Shown: positions 16,687 through 26,154, numbered from the stretch's first letter. The stretch: 64,000 nt of DNA from UTCHB3 sp964625575 (GCA_964625575.1 CAZVBQ010000007.1:48010-112009); one strand, 5' to 3'. Numbers and translations are program-made. The notes: generated by a model not told the origin, from the letters alone.

Positions 16687-18105
16687 ATGATAAAGACACA
16701 GTTATTGGTTATTGGCGCGGGTCCGGGCGGATATGCCGCCGCGTTCGCCGCTGCCGATATGGGTATGGAAGTAACCCTTGTTGACCTTGATAAAAATCCC
16801 GGAGGAGTTTGTCTCTTCCGGGGTTGCATCCCTTCAAAGGCATTGCTTCATGTAGCGAAACTTATCAACGAGACAAAGGAAGCAAAGCACTGGGGTGTCG
16901 ATTTCGGTGAACCGAAGATCAACCTCGACCAGCTTCGTGAGTTCAAGAACAAGGTAGTCGGCAAAATGACCGGCGGACTTGGTCAGCTTGCCAAACAGAG
17001 AAAGATCAACTTTGTTCAGGGAAGGGCGACATTTACTTCGTCCCGTTCTGTAAAAGTTGACCTTAACGACGGCGGAAAAGATGAAGTCCATTTCGAGAAG
17101 GCGATCATAGCGATCGGCTCTGAAATTGCGACAATTCCTGCTTTCAATATTAAGAGTGACCGTCTGCTTAACTCCACTTCCGCGCTCGACCTCCCTGCAA
17201 TTCCTGAAAGGATGCTTGTGATCGGTGGCGGATATATCGGACTTGAACTTGGCTCGGTTTATTCAGCACTTGGCACGAAAGTCTCCGTGGTCGAAATGAC
17301 CAACGGACTCCTTCCCGGTGCCGACCGTGACATGGTTAACTTCCTCTCGCAGATGCTGAAGAAGAAATTTGAAGCGATAATGCTTGAGTCCAGAGTTATG
17401 AAACTTGACCCCGTCGAGAACGGTATCAATGTTACAATCCAGGATAAAACCGGTGCTGAAAGGGTTGAGTTTTACGATTATGTACTCGCATCAATCGGAA
17501 GACGCCCCAACACCGCCGGACTCGGACTTGAGACCACCAAGGTGGAACTGACCCCGAAAGGGCACATCCGCGTTGACAACACGCTTAAGACCACTGACCC
17601 ATATATCTATGCCATCGGCGATATTGCCGGTGACCCGATGCTCGCCCATAAAGCTTCGCACGAAGCCAGAGTGGCTGTTGAGTTGATCGCGGGACACCGT
17701 GTGGCCTTCGCGCCGGCTGCAATTCCGGCTGTTGTCTTCACCGATCCCGAGATCGCGTGGGCAGGTATCACAGAGACCGAAGCCCGTGAAAAAGGCATTA
17801 AGCACGAAGTGGCGAAATTCCCCTGGGCTGCCTCGGGAAGGGCAACCACCCTCGACCGTTTTGACGGCGTCACCAAACTCGTGATCGATCCCGACACCGA
17901 GAGAATACTCGGCGTTGGAATATGTGGTCCCGGTGCCGGCGAACTCATCGCGGAAGGTACCCTCGCCATCGAAATGGGCGCGGTAGCCTCAGACCTTAAA
18001 CTTACGATCCACCCTCACCCAACCCTCTCCGAAACCGTTATGGAAGCGGCCGAGGTCTTCTTTGGGGAGAGTGTGCATTTGTACAGACCGAAGAAGAAGG
18101 GCTGA
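16687..18105 (+). CDS. lpdA: Dihydrolipoyl dehydrogenase, E3
   Basis: E3 reoxidises dihydrolipoyl groups of the pyruvate dehydrogenase complex with FAD and NAD+. The 472 residues show the FAD Rossmann motif (VIGAGPGGYAAAFAAADMG), the redox-active disulfide pair Cys42/Cys47 in GGVCLFRGCIPSK, an NAD-binding motif (VIGGGYIGLELGSVYSALG), the second FAD contact (YAIGDIAGDPMLAHKASHE) and the C-terminal catalytic His-Glu motif HPHPTLSE. GGGGG at 16677-16681 upstream of ATG 16687 serves as ribosome site. It is third and last gene of the pdh operon; a repeat region with a weak terminator-like hairpin follows. Confidence 0.97.
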   Translation: MIKTQLLVIGAGPGGYAAAFAAADMGMEVTLVDLDKNPGGVCLFRGCIPSKALLHVAKLINETKEAKHWGVDFGEPKINLDQLREFKNKVVGKMTGGLGQLAKQRKINFVQGRATFTSSRSVKVDLNDGGKDEVHFEKAIIAIGSEIATIPAFNIKSDRLLNSTSALDLPAIPERMLVIGGGYIGLELGSVYSALGTKVSVVEMTNGLLPGADRDMVNFLSQMLKKKFEAIMLESRVMKLDPVENGINVTIQDKTGAERVEFYDYVLASIGRRPNTAGLGLETTKVELTPKGHIRVDNTLKTTDPYIYAIGDIAGDPMLAHKASHEARVAVELIAGHRVAFAPAAIPAVVFTDPEIAWAGITETEAREKGIKHEVAKFPWAASGRATTLDRFDGVTKLVIDPDTERILGVGICGPGAGELIAEGTLAIEMGAVASDLKLTIHPHPTLSETVMEAAEVFFGESVHLYRPKKKG

Positions 18106-18107
18106 AA

Positions 18108-18262
18108 GAAGTGTGAAGTGTGACTCGCCGCGGCGAGGTGAACGGTGAAGTTGTATGAAGTTTGATGTATGAAGTATGATACGCCCTCGGCTATGCCAAG
18201 AAAGTATGAATTATGACACGCCTTCGGCATTTGATGTATGAAACCCGTCTGCGGGCGAGGAG
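18108..18262. repeat. GTRTGAW heptads with GC palindromes after lpdA
   Basis: GTGTGAA GTGTGAC, then CTCGCCGCGGCGAG (a 14-nt palindrome, 18124-18137), then a long run of GTATGAA/GTTTGAT/GTATGAT units. They are interrupted by GC-rich mini-palindromes (CGCCCTCGGCTATGCC, CGCCTTCGGC, CCCGTCTGCGGGCG). The block starts 2 nt after the stop codon. The same composition follows stops at 50370 and 57528. Confidence 0.8.
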
Positions 18263-18271
18263 ATGAATTTA

Positions 18272-18304
18272 GGCTGTCTCGGAATGGGGCAGCCTTTTTT
18301 ATTT
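18272..18304 (+). terminator. Hairpin followed by T-run, likely end of the pdh operon transcript
   Basis: GGCTG (18272-18276) pairs with CAGCC (18290-18294), followed by TTTTTTATTT. It is a degenerate relative of the much stronger hairpin at 50478-50512 (same GGCTG/CAGCC core and CTCGG-like loop). Confidence 0.5.
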
Positions 18305-18535
18305 CTTTGCGTTCTTTGCGTCCTCCGCGGTATAACGCAAATCCCTCGCCACTCGCTACTCACTACTCGCTACCACACGCGGGCAACGCGCGACGGGCAA
18401 CGGGCAACGCAAATCCCTCACTACTCGCCACCAACCGCGGGCAACGGGCAACGCAAATCCCTCACTACTCGCCACCAACCGCGGGCAACGGGCAACGCAA
18501 ATCCCTCGCTACTCACCACTCACTACTCGCCACCC
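18304..18535. repeat. Mixed heptad array with a 44-nt higher-order tandem
   Basis: An inverse 9-nt CCGCAAAGG-type stretch (18304-18340, CTTTGCGTTCTTTGCGTCC) leads into alternating GGGCAAC and CACTACTCGC heptads. From ~18393 a 44-nt higher-order unit (two or three GGGCAAC units, GCAAATCCCTC, ACTACTCGCC, ACCAACCGC) repeats almost three times (phase points 18436 and 18480). Positions 18536-18639 are A/C-rich with an ACCACTA remnant near 18580 and otherwise show only a possible promoter region for aconitase. Confidence 0.8.
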
Positions 18536-18639
18536 CAAATTCCAAATCCCAAACCCCAACGGGGCAACTCAGCAACATTGACCACTAATAGCTATATTTA
18601 AAAACTGAATTTTTCCAATTTTTTCATACGAGGTTATTG

Positions 18640-20898
18640 ATGACTGCGAATCTTGACATGATCAAGAAAGTTTATGGTGGGTTTGCCCAAAAGGTTGAGC
18701 ATGCCCGCGCGATTTTAGGGAGACCGCTTACTTACGCTGAGAAGATACTTTATTCCCATCTTTGGGAAACACCTTCGGCACCTTTGACCAGAGGAAAAGA
18801 TTATGCTGATCTCGCCCCCGACCGTGTGGCGATGCAGGACGCGACAGCCCAGATGGCACTTCTTCAGTTCATGTCAGCAGGCAGAAAAGAAGCTGCCGTT
18901 CCTTCAACTGTTCACTGCGATCACCTGATCCAGGCTCAGGTTGGCGCGAAAGATGACCTCGACCGCGCGAACACCGAGAACCGCGAAGTTTATGATTTTC
19001 TTGAAAGCGTGAGCGCTAAATACGGTATCGGTTTCTGGAAACCGGGCGCCGGTATCATCCATCAAGTGGTGCTCGAAAATTACGCGTTCCCCGGCGGAAT
19101 GATGATCGGAACCGACTCCCATACCCCCAACGCGGGTGGACTCGGCATGATCGCCATCGGTGTCGGTGGTGCTGATGCGGTTGATGTTATGGCAGGCATG
19201 GCCTGGGAACTGAAATGGCCAAAACTTATCGGCGTAAAACTTACCGGCAAACTTAACGGCTGGACATCACCTAAAGATGTGATCCTTAAACTCGCGGGTA
19301 TCCTCACCGTAAAAGGTGGAACCGGCGCGATCGTTGAGTACTTCGGCGAAGGAACCGAGTCTATTTCATGCACCGGCAAGGGCACGATCTGTAACATGGG
19401 CGCCGAGATCGGAGCCACCACTTCACTCTTCCCGTATGACGCCAAGATGGCTGCATATCTGAAATCAACAGACCGTGCTGACCTCGCTGATCTCGCAAAC
19501 GGAATTGCAGCCGAGCTGAAAGCGGATGCGGATGTTGCCGCAAACCCTGAAAAATATTTCGACCAGATCATCGAGATCAACCTCAGTGAGCTTGAGCCGC
19601 ATGTTAACGGTCCATTCACTCCCGATCTTGCATGGCCCGTTTCGAAGCTGAAAGAAGCAGCCAAAGAGAACAACTATCCTGAAAAACTGAGTGTTGCACT
19701 CATTGGTAGCTGTACCAATTCCAGCTATGAAGACATTGACAGATCAACCAACATTGCCCGTCAGGCACTTGCAAAAGGCTTGAAAGCAAAATCACAGTTT
19801 ACTATCACTCCCGGTTCGGAGCAGGTTAGGGCGACCATTGAGAGAGACGGTCAACTTGCCACGCTTACTGAACTCGGCGGCGTGATCCTCGCGAACGCGT
19901 GCGGTCCCTGCATCGGCATGTGGAAGAGAATGGATGTGAAGCCAGGTGAGAAAAACACCATCATCACTTCGTTCAACAGAAACTTCGCGAAGAGGAACGA
20001 CGGCAATCCCGAAACCCTCGCTTTTGTCGCGTCACCTGAAATTGTTACTGCCATGGCAATCGCCGGAAGCATCACTTTCAATCCTATGACTGACGAACTC
20101 GTTAACGAAAAAGGTGAGAAAGTTAAACTTGAGCCGCCAACAGGAGATGAACTTCCTTCGAGAGGATTCGACCCCGGCGAAAGCGGATTTATAGCTCCAG
20201 CGGCTGACGGATCGACCGTTGAGGTGAAGGTTGCTCCAACCAGCGACAGACTCCAGCTCCTCGAGCCTTTTGCTCCATGGGACGGAAATGATCCTGAGGA
20301 TCTCCCTGTACTTCTGAAAGCCAAAGGAAAATGTACAACCGACCATATTTCGATGGCAGGTCCATGGCTTAAGTACCGCGGTCACCTTGACAACATTTCG
20401 AACAACATGTTCATCGGCGCGATCAACGCTTACACCGGAGATCCGGGCAAAGTGAAGAACACTTTTACCGGTGAATACAAATCCGTTCCTGAAGTGGCGC
20501 GTGAGTACAAAGCAGCCGGCAAAATGTGGGTTGTAGTTGGCGACGAGAACTACGGTGAAGGCTCAAGCCGTGAGCACGCCGCTCTTGAACCAAGACACCT
20601 CGGTGGACGCGCGATAATCGTTAAGAGCTTCGCGAGAATTCACGAGACCAACCTGAAGAAACAGGGTATGCTTCCGCTGACTTTCGCCAATCCCGCGGAT
20701 TACGACAAGATCAGGGAAGACGACCGAGTTTCGATCAAGGGTCTGAAAGAGTTCGCCCCCGGCAAACAGGTAACCCTTGTGATCAAACACTCCGATGGCA
20801 CAGTTGAAGAATGCTCCCTTAACCACACATTTAACGAACGTCAGTTCGAGTGGTTCAAAGCAGGCAGCGCGTTGAATCTAATCGCCGCCGGAGACTAA
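18640..20898 (+). CDS. acn: Aconitate hydratase (mitochondrial-type aconitase)
   Basis: Aconitase isomerises citrate and isocitrate in the TCA cycle with a [4Fe-4S] cluster. The 752 residues fit the mitochondrial-type (mAcn-like) family in length and order: MTANLDMIKKVYGGF, GRPLTYAEKILYSHLWE, VHCDHLIQAQ, GIGFWKPGAGIIHQVVLENYAFPG, GTDSHTPNAGGLGM, cluster Cys in LIGSCTNSSYEDI and ACGPCIGMW, and the C-terminal swivel domain with GDENYGEGSSREHAALEPR. I use ATG 18640 (AGG at 18631-18633 upstream) rather than the TTG one codon earlier. It is monocistronic as far as visible; repeats flank both sides. Confidence 0.96.
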   Translation: MTANLDMIKKVYGGFAQKVEHARAILGRPLTYAEKILYSHLWETPSAPLTRGKDYADLAPDRVAMQDATAQMALLQFMSAGRKEAAVPSTVHCDHLIQAQVGAKDDLDRANTENREVYDFLESVSAKYGIGFWKPGAGIIHQVVLENYAFPGGMMIGTDSHTPNAGGLGMIAIGVGGADAVDVMAGMAWELKWPKLIGVKLTGKLNGWTSPKDVILKLAGILTVKGGTGAIVEYFGEGTESISCTGKGTICNMGAEIGATTSLFPYDAKMAAYLKSTDRADLADLANGIAAELKADADVAANPEKYFDQIIEINLSELEPHVNGPFTPDLAWPVSKLKEAAKENNYPEKLSVALIGSCTNSSYEDIDRSTNIARQALAKGLKAKSQFTITPGSEQVRATIERDGQLATLTELGGVILANACGPCIGMWKRMDVKPGEKNTIITSFNRNFAKRNDGNPETLAFVASPEIVTAMAIAGSITFNPMTDELVNEKGEKVKLEPPTGDELPSRGFDPGESGFIAPAADGSTVEVKVAPTSDRLQLLEPFAPWDGNDPEDLPVLLKAKGKCTTDHISMAGPWLKYRGHLDNISNNMFIGAINAYTGDPGKVKNTFTGEYKSVPEVAREYKAAGKMWVVVGDENYGEGSSREHAALEPRHLGGRAIIVKSFARIHETNLKKQGMLPLTFANPADYDKIREDDRVSIKGLKEFAPGKQVTLVIKHSDGTVEECSLNHTFNERQFEWFKAGSALNLIAAGD

Positions 20899-20905
20899 TT
20901 TTCTT

Positions 20906-21000
20906 AAGGTTACACGGATTAAAAGGATTTAACACGGATTCCACGGATTGAAATTACATCCGGTGAATCCGTGCATAATCTGCGAGATCCGTGTAACCTT
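20906..21000. repeat. CACGGATTT-class fold-back downstream of aconitase
   Basis: AAGGTTACACGGAT (20906-20919) and ATCCGTGTAACCTT (20987-21000) are perfect 14-nt inverted arms; the interior also pairs partly (ACACGGATTCCACGGATT versus AATCCGTGCATAATC). A T-rich tail (TTTTCTTTAATTCTTT) follows the right arm, so it might double as a terminator. Confidence 0.75.
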
Positions 21001-21102
21001 TTCTTTAATTCTTTGCGGTTAATTATAATACCTAACACCTAACACCTAACACCTAACACTTAACACCTAACACTTAACACCTAACACTTAACACCTAACA
21101 CC
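21001..21102. repeat. TAACACY heptad array directly upstream of the BatA-like gene
   Basis: An inverse CCGCAAAGG remnant (TTCTTTGCGG, 21009-21018) is followed from 21030 by about ten TAACACC/TAACACT units up to 21102, only 5 nt before the ATG at 21108. No Shine-Dalgarno sequence is left between array and start codon. Confidence 0.85.
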
Positions 21103-21107
21103 AAAAA

Positions 21108-23186
21108 ATGAACTTCCTCTCACCCGGCTTGTTATTCGGACTTTTGGCGGCATCGATCCCGGTGCTGATCCATTTGTTGAATTTGCGCAAGTTGAAGAAG
21201 ATCGATTTCTCATCGCTGCACTTCCTGAAGCTGATCGAAAAGCAGAAAGTACGCCGCGTGAAGCTGATCCAGTGGCTGCTGATGGCGCTTCGGGTGCTGA
21301 TCATTATGATGCTGGTGCTGGGGTTCTCGAGGCCTGTTTTACAGGAAACAAGCATCCCCGGGTTCACTTCCGCTGCCAAAACAAGCGTGGTGATGATAAT
21401 CGACGACAGTTTCAGCATGGAAGTGGTGGATGGCGGGGGTTCTTTATTGAACAAGGCAAAGGGTGTTGCAGAGAGGATCATCTCAAGTCTTAAAGATGGC
21501 GACGACGCGCGCGTGGTTCTTACTTCCGGTCGCGATGAAGACGCAGGAATCGCCAAAGGTGACCTGGTCGCCCTCAAGAAATTCATCAAGGAACTTGAGC
21601 CCTCCTCCGTGTCGAATGACCTTAATTCGGCGGTTATCAGGGCGGCCAAACTGATGGAAGAATCTGAAAACCTGAACAAAGAACTTTATATACTCTCCGA
21701 TCTCCAACGCTCGACGCTGGGTGACCCGAAGGAGTTCACCGATGTCTCCTCTCTAATCGACTCCCGCGTAAAAACCATGGTTATCGACCTGAAAACGAAG
21801 AAAACCGTCAATTCCGCTGTGGTTGGTCTGAAGATCAACAATCAGGTTTTTGAACCGGGGAAAGAGGTATCCGTTACCGCCACAATCCGCAACTTTTCAG
21901 ATGATGACATCAACAACGGGGTGGTTTCCCTCTTTGTGAATGACGAAAGGGGAGCCCAAAAAAGCTACAGTCTGGAAGCCGGTAAGATCACCGATGTCAC
22001 ACTTTCAGCGCCTGTTAAGAAGACGGGTTACTCTTCAGTTATGGTTCAGATCGACGAGGATGATATAAAAACCGACAACCAGAGGTACGGTTCGGTTTAC
22101 ATCCCGAAGGAGTTTAATCTGCTCCTGCTCGGAAAGAAAGATGACCTTAAATTTGTCCGGGCAGCGATCGAAGCCGGTTCATTCGCCGGGAATATGAAGA
22201 TAACCGAACGGGATATCTCACAAACGGGCGCGACAGATTTCACCGGTGTAAATATGGTGATCGTTTCCGGATCGGGTGAAGGCGCTGACCTGAGAAAACT
22301 GAAAGATTTTGTTAACGGCGGCGGGGGAGTCCTCCTCTTCCCGGGTGAGTCGACTTCACTTAAGGGATATTCTGTACTTCTCAACACATTCGGAGTCACG
22401 GCGCCTGCCGAATTAAAAAAAGACGCGAAAGCGCTCCCCGGCAAGTTCGCCTCTGTAAGTTTTAACCATCCGCTGTTAAAAGAGATATTTGTGACGCCTT
22501 ACGGCAACTCCGTCGAGTCGCCCGGACTTTTTACCTGGTTCCGTCTCCCATTGGGTGGAGGTGTTGATGTGATCACCCTCGCTGATGGTGGTTCGTTCTT
22601 AAAAGAAACAAAAAGCGGCCGGGGTAAGGTGCTGACAGTCGCTTCACCCCCCACACTTGCTTCGGGCGACCTCCCCATGATCCCGATCTTCGCTCCTCTT
22701 GTTTACAGATCACTCTTTTATCTCGCTTCACAGGAGCCCGCGATTCAGGGGACAGTAGCCGGGGAAGAGATCAGCGTACCCGCCAAGAGGGCGGGTGGAG
22801 GGAAAATTGAAGTTACCTCGCCCGGAGGGATCACTTCATATTTACAGACGGGACGTGACGGTGAGGCGATGCGGTTTTCCGGTACATCGATGCCCGGTAT
22901 TTACAAATTTACGCGGGGTGGGGAAGAGATCGACTACATTCCCGTTAACACCGACTCTTCCGAGTCGAACACCTCATATCTTGGTGAGGACGAGTTAAAA
23001 GCGTATTTTGCATCAGTCAAATTAAAGAATATTCCTCAGGTGATTAAAGCCGGTGATGACTTTACGGGAATTGTGCTTCAGGCACGTACCGGGTCTGAAC
23101 TTTGGAAACTTTTTTTGATACTTGCAATGGTGTTCATCGCCGTTGAAATGTACTTTGCCCGCGCCAGAAAGAAAGACGTGATTTAG
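21108..23186 (+). CDS. BatA-type membrane protein with von Willebrand A-like domain
   Basis: A 692-residue inner-membrane protein. The N-terminus (FLSPGLLFGLLAASIPVLIHLLNLRK) is the aerotolerance-regulator/BatA N-terminal membrane segment, and a second helix lies at ~51-70 (LIQWLLMALRVLIIMMLVLG). Residues ~90-235 form a VWA domain with the metal-site motif DDSFS in VVMIIDDSFSME and a conserved ILSDLQRST. Residues ~340-420 look like a glutamine-amidotransferase-like fold (VNMVIVSGSGEGADLRKLKDFVNGGGG with following LFPG). A C-terminal helix (LFLILAMVFIAVEMYF) anchors the end. Proteins of this type in Bacteroidota often accompany MoxR/Bat clusters; no such partner is present here. The function is unknown. 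Confidence 0.85.
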   Translation: MNFLSPGLLFGLLAASIPVLIHLLNLRKLKKIDFSSLHFLKLIEKQKVRRVKLIQWLLMALRVLIIMMLVLGFSRPVLQETSIPGFTSAAKTSVVMIIDDSFSMEVVDGGGSLLNKAKGVAERIISSLKDGDDARVVLTSGRDEDAGIAKGDLVALKKFIKELEPSSVSNDLNSAVIRAAKLMEESENLNKELYILSDLQRSTLGDPKEFTDVSSLIDSRVKTMVIDLKTKKTVNSAVVGLKINNQVFEPGKEVSVTATIRNFSDDDINNGVVSLFVNDERGAQKSYSLEAGKITDVTLSAPVKKTGYSSVMVQIDEDDIKTDNQRYGSVYIPKEFNLLLLGKKDDLKFVRAAIEAGSFAGNMKITERDISQTGATDFTGVNMVIVSGSGEGADLRKLKDFVNGGGGVLLFPGESTSLKGYSVLLNTFGVTAPAELKKDAKALPGKFASVSFNHPLLKEIFVTPYGNSVESPGLFTWFRLPLGGGVDVITLADGGSFLKETKSGRGKVLTVASPPTLASGDLPMIPIFAPLVYRSLFYLASQEPAIQGTVAGEEISVPAKRAGGGKIEVTSPGGITSYLQTGRDGEAMRFSGTSMPGIYKFTRGGEEIDYIPVNTDSSESNTSYLGEDELKAYFASVKLKNIPQVIKAGDDFTGIVLQARTGSELWKLFLILAMVFIAVEMYFARARKKDVI

Positions 23187-23203
23187 AGCACGATGGGCGG
23201 GCA

Positions 23204-23246
23204 TGTCTAAATTTTGGCAAACATTTGTCTAAACAAAAATTAGACA
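23204..23246. promoter_or_regulatory. Triple TGTCTAA operator-like motif upstream of the TonB receptor operon
   Basis: TGTCTAA occurs at 23204-23210 and 23226-23232 and its inverse TTAGACA at 23240-23246, with A/T-rich neighbours that extend the symmetry (TGTCTAAATTTT versus AAAAATTAGACA). It lies ~130-170 nt before the start at 23377. The gap 23187-23376 contains no gene. Confidence 0.45.
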
Positions 23247-23376
23247 AAGTGGTCAAATTCCTGTAAACAAATGAAAATAATCTTTGATTTTGTGCGGGAA
23301 ATCGAATATTTTAAAGATGCGAAATTTTATATAATGATTCAACAACAAAAATGATGAGAGTTAGTCGGAGGCTTTA

Positions 23377-26154
23377 ATGAGGTATCTACTGTTACTGTGT
23401 ACCTTTACCGTATCCTTTCTGCTGCTGCCTCAAGAGGTTTTAGCTCAGACTGGAAAGATCTCCGGACGGGTTATTGATTCGCAGACGAAGGAAGGACTTC
23501 CTTTCGCGAACGTCGTGATACTCGGGACAAACCTTGGCGCGGCGACAAATCTGGACGGTGATTATGTTATCCTGAATATCCCCCCCGGAACGTATAAGAT
23601 CCGGGCATCCATGACCGGCTACAACAACTACACGATAGAAAATATCAAAGTTGCATCAGGTCTTACAACCTCCCTCGATTTTGCCATAGTGCCCGCCTCT
23701 TTCCAAACGGAAGAAGTTGTGGTGGTGGCAGAAAAACCCCTAATAAACAAAGACATCACAGCATCCACATCGATCGTGGGTGATGAACTCATCTCCGAAC
23801 TCCCTGTTACCGATATCTCTGACGTGCTGCAGCTTCAGGCGGGTATCGTTGTGGGTGGCGGTGGCGAGCTCCACATGCGCGGTGGCCGTGGTGGTCAGGT
23901 TGTTTATCAGGTCGATGGTGTTCCCGTGACCGATGCCTATGACAACAGCAACGTGGTTGATGTAGGTACCAATTCAGTTAAGGAATTGCAGGTTATCTCG
24001 GGTGCTTTCAATGCCGAGTTTGGACAAGCGATGTCGGGTATCGTTAATATCGTCACCAAAGATGGTAGTAACGACTACACCGGTTCACTTTCGTTCTATG
24101 GCGGCGATTATTTATCGAGCAAAGAGGATGTATTCTGGAATATCAAGAAGATCAATCCAATTGCTGTCCGCAATATTGACGCGAGTTTAAGCGGCGCTAT
24201 CCTGAAAGATAAACTTTTCTTCTTTGCCAATGGAAGATACTACTACAACGAAGGCTATTTCTACGGCAAGAGAACATTCCTGACCACGGATATCTCCCGT
24301 GAGAACTCAGCAAACCAGTCGTACAATCTCGTTGACGGTGCCGATACTTCTCTAACTCCCCTCGCGGGACCAAGAGGTGACGGCGAGTATGTTCCAACAA
24401 ATGAGAACACGAGATATTTTGCACAGGGAAAACTGACATACAGAATGTTCCCCGGTTTTACGGTCAGGTTCAGCTACCTGTTCGACAAGCAAAACTACTT
24501 TGACGGTGCACCAAGACTTACCCCTGACAACAATCTGCAGAGATTCAGACAAGGTATCAGCAACACCTTCAGTATCAACCATGCAGTATCAAACTCATCA
24601 TTCTATACATTAAATCTCTCCTATTTCTTCAAAGACTACAGACACTACCTTTATGAGGATATCTACACCGGAAACCCTGCCAGACCGACACTCTATGTTG
24701 ACAACAGGTTGAAGCAGAATCCCCCTTACAGTCTTGATATCGGTGGAACCAACAATAACCGCTTTGTAAGAAACACGGGAACCTACTCGGTAAAACTTGA
24801 CTGGGAAACCCAGTTCAACAAACAGATCAGCTTTAAGGCCGGTATTGATGCCAAGCAGCACCAGATCTATTTCGAGAACATCAACCTTGTTCCGATGTCG
24901 ATCAACGGCGTTGACGTGAAACCGTTCAACGTTGTTATTCCTCCGGAAACTTCAACCGATCACGACACATACACGAGAAAACCACAGGAAATTTCCGGTT
25001 ATGTACAGTCGAAATTTGAAGCTTTCAACCTGATCTTCAATGCCGGTGTAAGATTTGACCTTTTCAATCCTGACGGCAAAATTCTCGCCGACCCGACAGA
25101 TCCTGACATCAGGAAGCCTGTTAAACCGGAGAACAGAGCCAAAACATACGAAGAAAGACTTACCTACTGGTACAAAGACGCGTCTGTTAAAACACAGTTC
25201 AGCCCCAGACTTGGTATTGCTTTCCCGATCACGGCGAGAGGAGTGATCCACTTCTCATACGGACACTTCTTCCAGCTCCCGAGCTACGAACTTCTTTACA
25301 GCAATCCTGATTTTGAAGTTCTCGATGGTTCCGGGAACGTTGCCCTTTTCGGTAACTCCGATCTGAAACCACAGAAGACGGTAAAAGGCGAGATCGGCCT
25401 CCAGCAGCAGCTTTCTGATGACATGGCGATTGATGTAACCCTCTTCTTCGAGGATTTTAGAGACCTGACCGGTACACAGACAGATCAGATCTCGATATTC
25501 GGTACACAATCGACCTACAGTCAGTATGCAAACTCTGATTTTGGCTTCTCGAAAGGTTTTATCGTAAAGTTCGAGAAGAGATTTGGCGGCGGACTTTCAG
25601 TTAATGCTGATTACACCTTCTCGGTAACGAAGGGTAACTCCTCAAATCCGGCGGACGCGAGAAACGCGATCCTTGGTGGCGCGGCTCCTGAGACATACAT
25701 TGCCCCACTCGACTGGGATCAGACACATACATTCAACCTCGCGGTCACTTACTCGGTATCGAACGATTACGGTGTATCGCTTATAGCCAACTATTTCACG
25801 GGTCAGCCTTACACTCCTGCTGTTAACAAGAACACAAGGGTTACACAGAACGCCTTCCCGAGAAACAGTGATTACAAGAGCGATATTTTCAATGTCGATC
25901 TTAGAGCTTACAAAGAATTTGAAATCGCAGGTCAGAGGATCACAGCGTTCCTGAGAGTTTTCAACCTGCTTGACCTCGACAATCCCCGCGGTCTCTATTC
26001 TGACACCGGCGATCCATACTTCACGTTTGGGCTGCTTGAAGCCAGAAAGATCAACCCAAGATTGTACTACAACACACTTGAAGAACTGTATCAAAATCCT
26101 GGTTTCTTCTCCGAACCCCGGAGAGTAGAAATCGGTTTGTCGTATAACTTTTAA
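23377..26154 (+). CDS. TonB-dependent outer-membrane receptor with regulatory-like N-domain
   Basis: A 925-residue outer-membrane receptor that should import a ligand using TonB energy. A signal peptide (MRYLLLLCTFTVSFLLLPQEVLA before QTG) is followed by a CarboxypepD_reg-like domain (~25-110: GRVIDSQTKEGLPFANVVIL, YKIRASMTGYNNYTIENI), a plug domain (~120-230: ISELPVTDISDVLQLQAGI, GGRGGQVVYQVDGVPVTD, GAFNAEFGQAMSGIVNIVT) and a barrel ending in the typical aromatic terminus (VEIGLSYNF). A GGAGG ribosome site lies at 23366-23370. It heads an apparent operon: the next two genes follow at 14 nt each. No SusD-type partner is visible, so the substrate is open. Confidence 0.92.
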   Translation: MRYLLLLCTFTVSFLLLPQEVLAQTGKISGRVIDSQTKEGLPFANVVILGTNLGAATNLDGDYVILNIPPGTYKIRASMTGYNNYTIENIKVASGLTTSLDFAIVPASFQTEEVVVVAEKPLINKDITASTSIVGDELISELPVTDISDVLQLQAGIVVGGGGELHMRGGRGGQVVYQVDGVPVTDAYDNSNVVDVGTNSVKELQVISGAFNAEFGQAMSGIVNIVTKDGSNDYTGSLSFYGGDYLSSKEDVFWNIKKINPIAVRNIDASLSGAILKDKLFFFANGRYYYNEGYFYGKRTFLTTDISRENSANQSYNLVDGADTSLTPLAGPRGDGEYVPTNENTRYFAQGKLTYRMFPGFTVRFSYLFDKQNYFDGAPRLTPDNNLQRFRQGISNTFSINHAVSNSSFYTLNLSYFFKDYRHYLYEDIYTGNPARPTLYVDNRLKQNPPYSLDIGGTNNNRFVRNTGTYSVKLDWETQFNKQISFKAGIDAKQHQIYFENINLVPMSINGVDVKPFNVVIPPETSTDHDTYTRKPQEISGYVQSKFEAFNLIFNAGVRFDLFNPDGKILADPTDPDIRKPVKPENRAKTYEERLTYWYKDASVKTQFSPRLGIAFPITARGVIHFSYGHFFQLPSYELLYSNPDFEVLDGSGNVALFGNSDLKPQKTVKGEIGLQQQLSDDMAIDVTLFFEDFRDLTGTQTDQISIFGTQSTYSQYANSDFGFSKGFIVKFEKRFGGGLSVNADYTFSVTKGNSSNPADARNAILGGAAPETYIAPLDWDQTHTFNLAVTYSVSNDYGVSLIANYFTGQPYTPAVNKNTRVTQNAFPRNSDYKSDIFNVDLRAYKEFEIAGQRITAFLRVFNLLDLDNPRGLYSDTGDPYFTFGLLEARKINPRLYYNTLEELYQNPGFFSEPRRVEIGLSYNF

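Noticed and set aside
18393..18535. CRISPR array
   Set aside because: The 44-nt units have no unique spacers and no cas gene is near; they are built of 7-nt words.
18238..18601. Two overlapping open frames of ~115 codons between lpdA and aconitase
   Set aside because: They lie wholly in heptad arrays; the 7-nt period leaves several frames open and gives translated repeats such as GQRATQIPHY without any fold or ribosome site.
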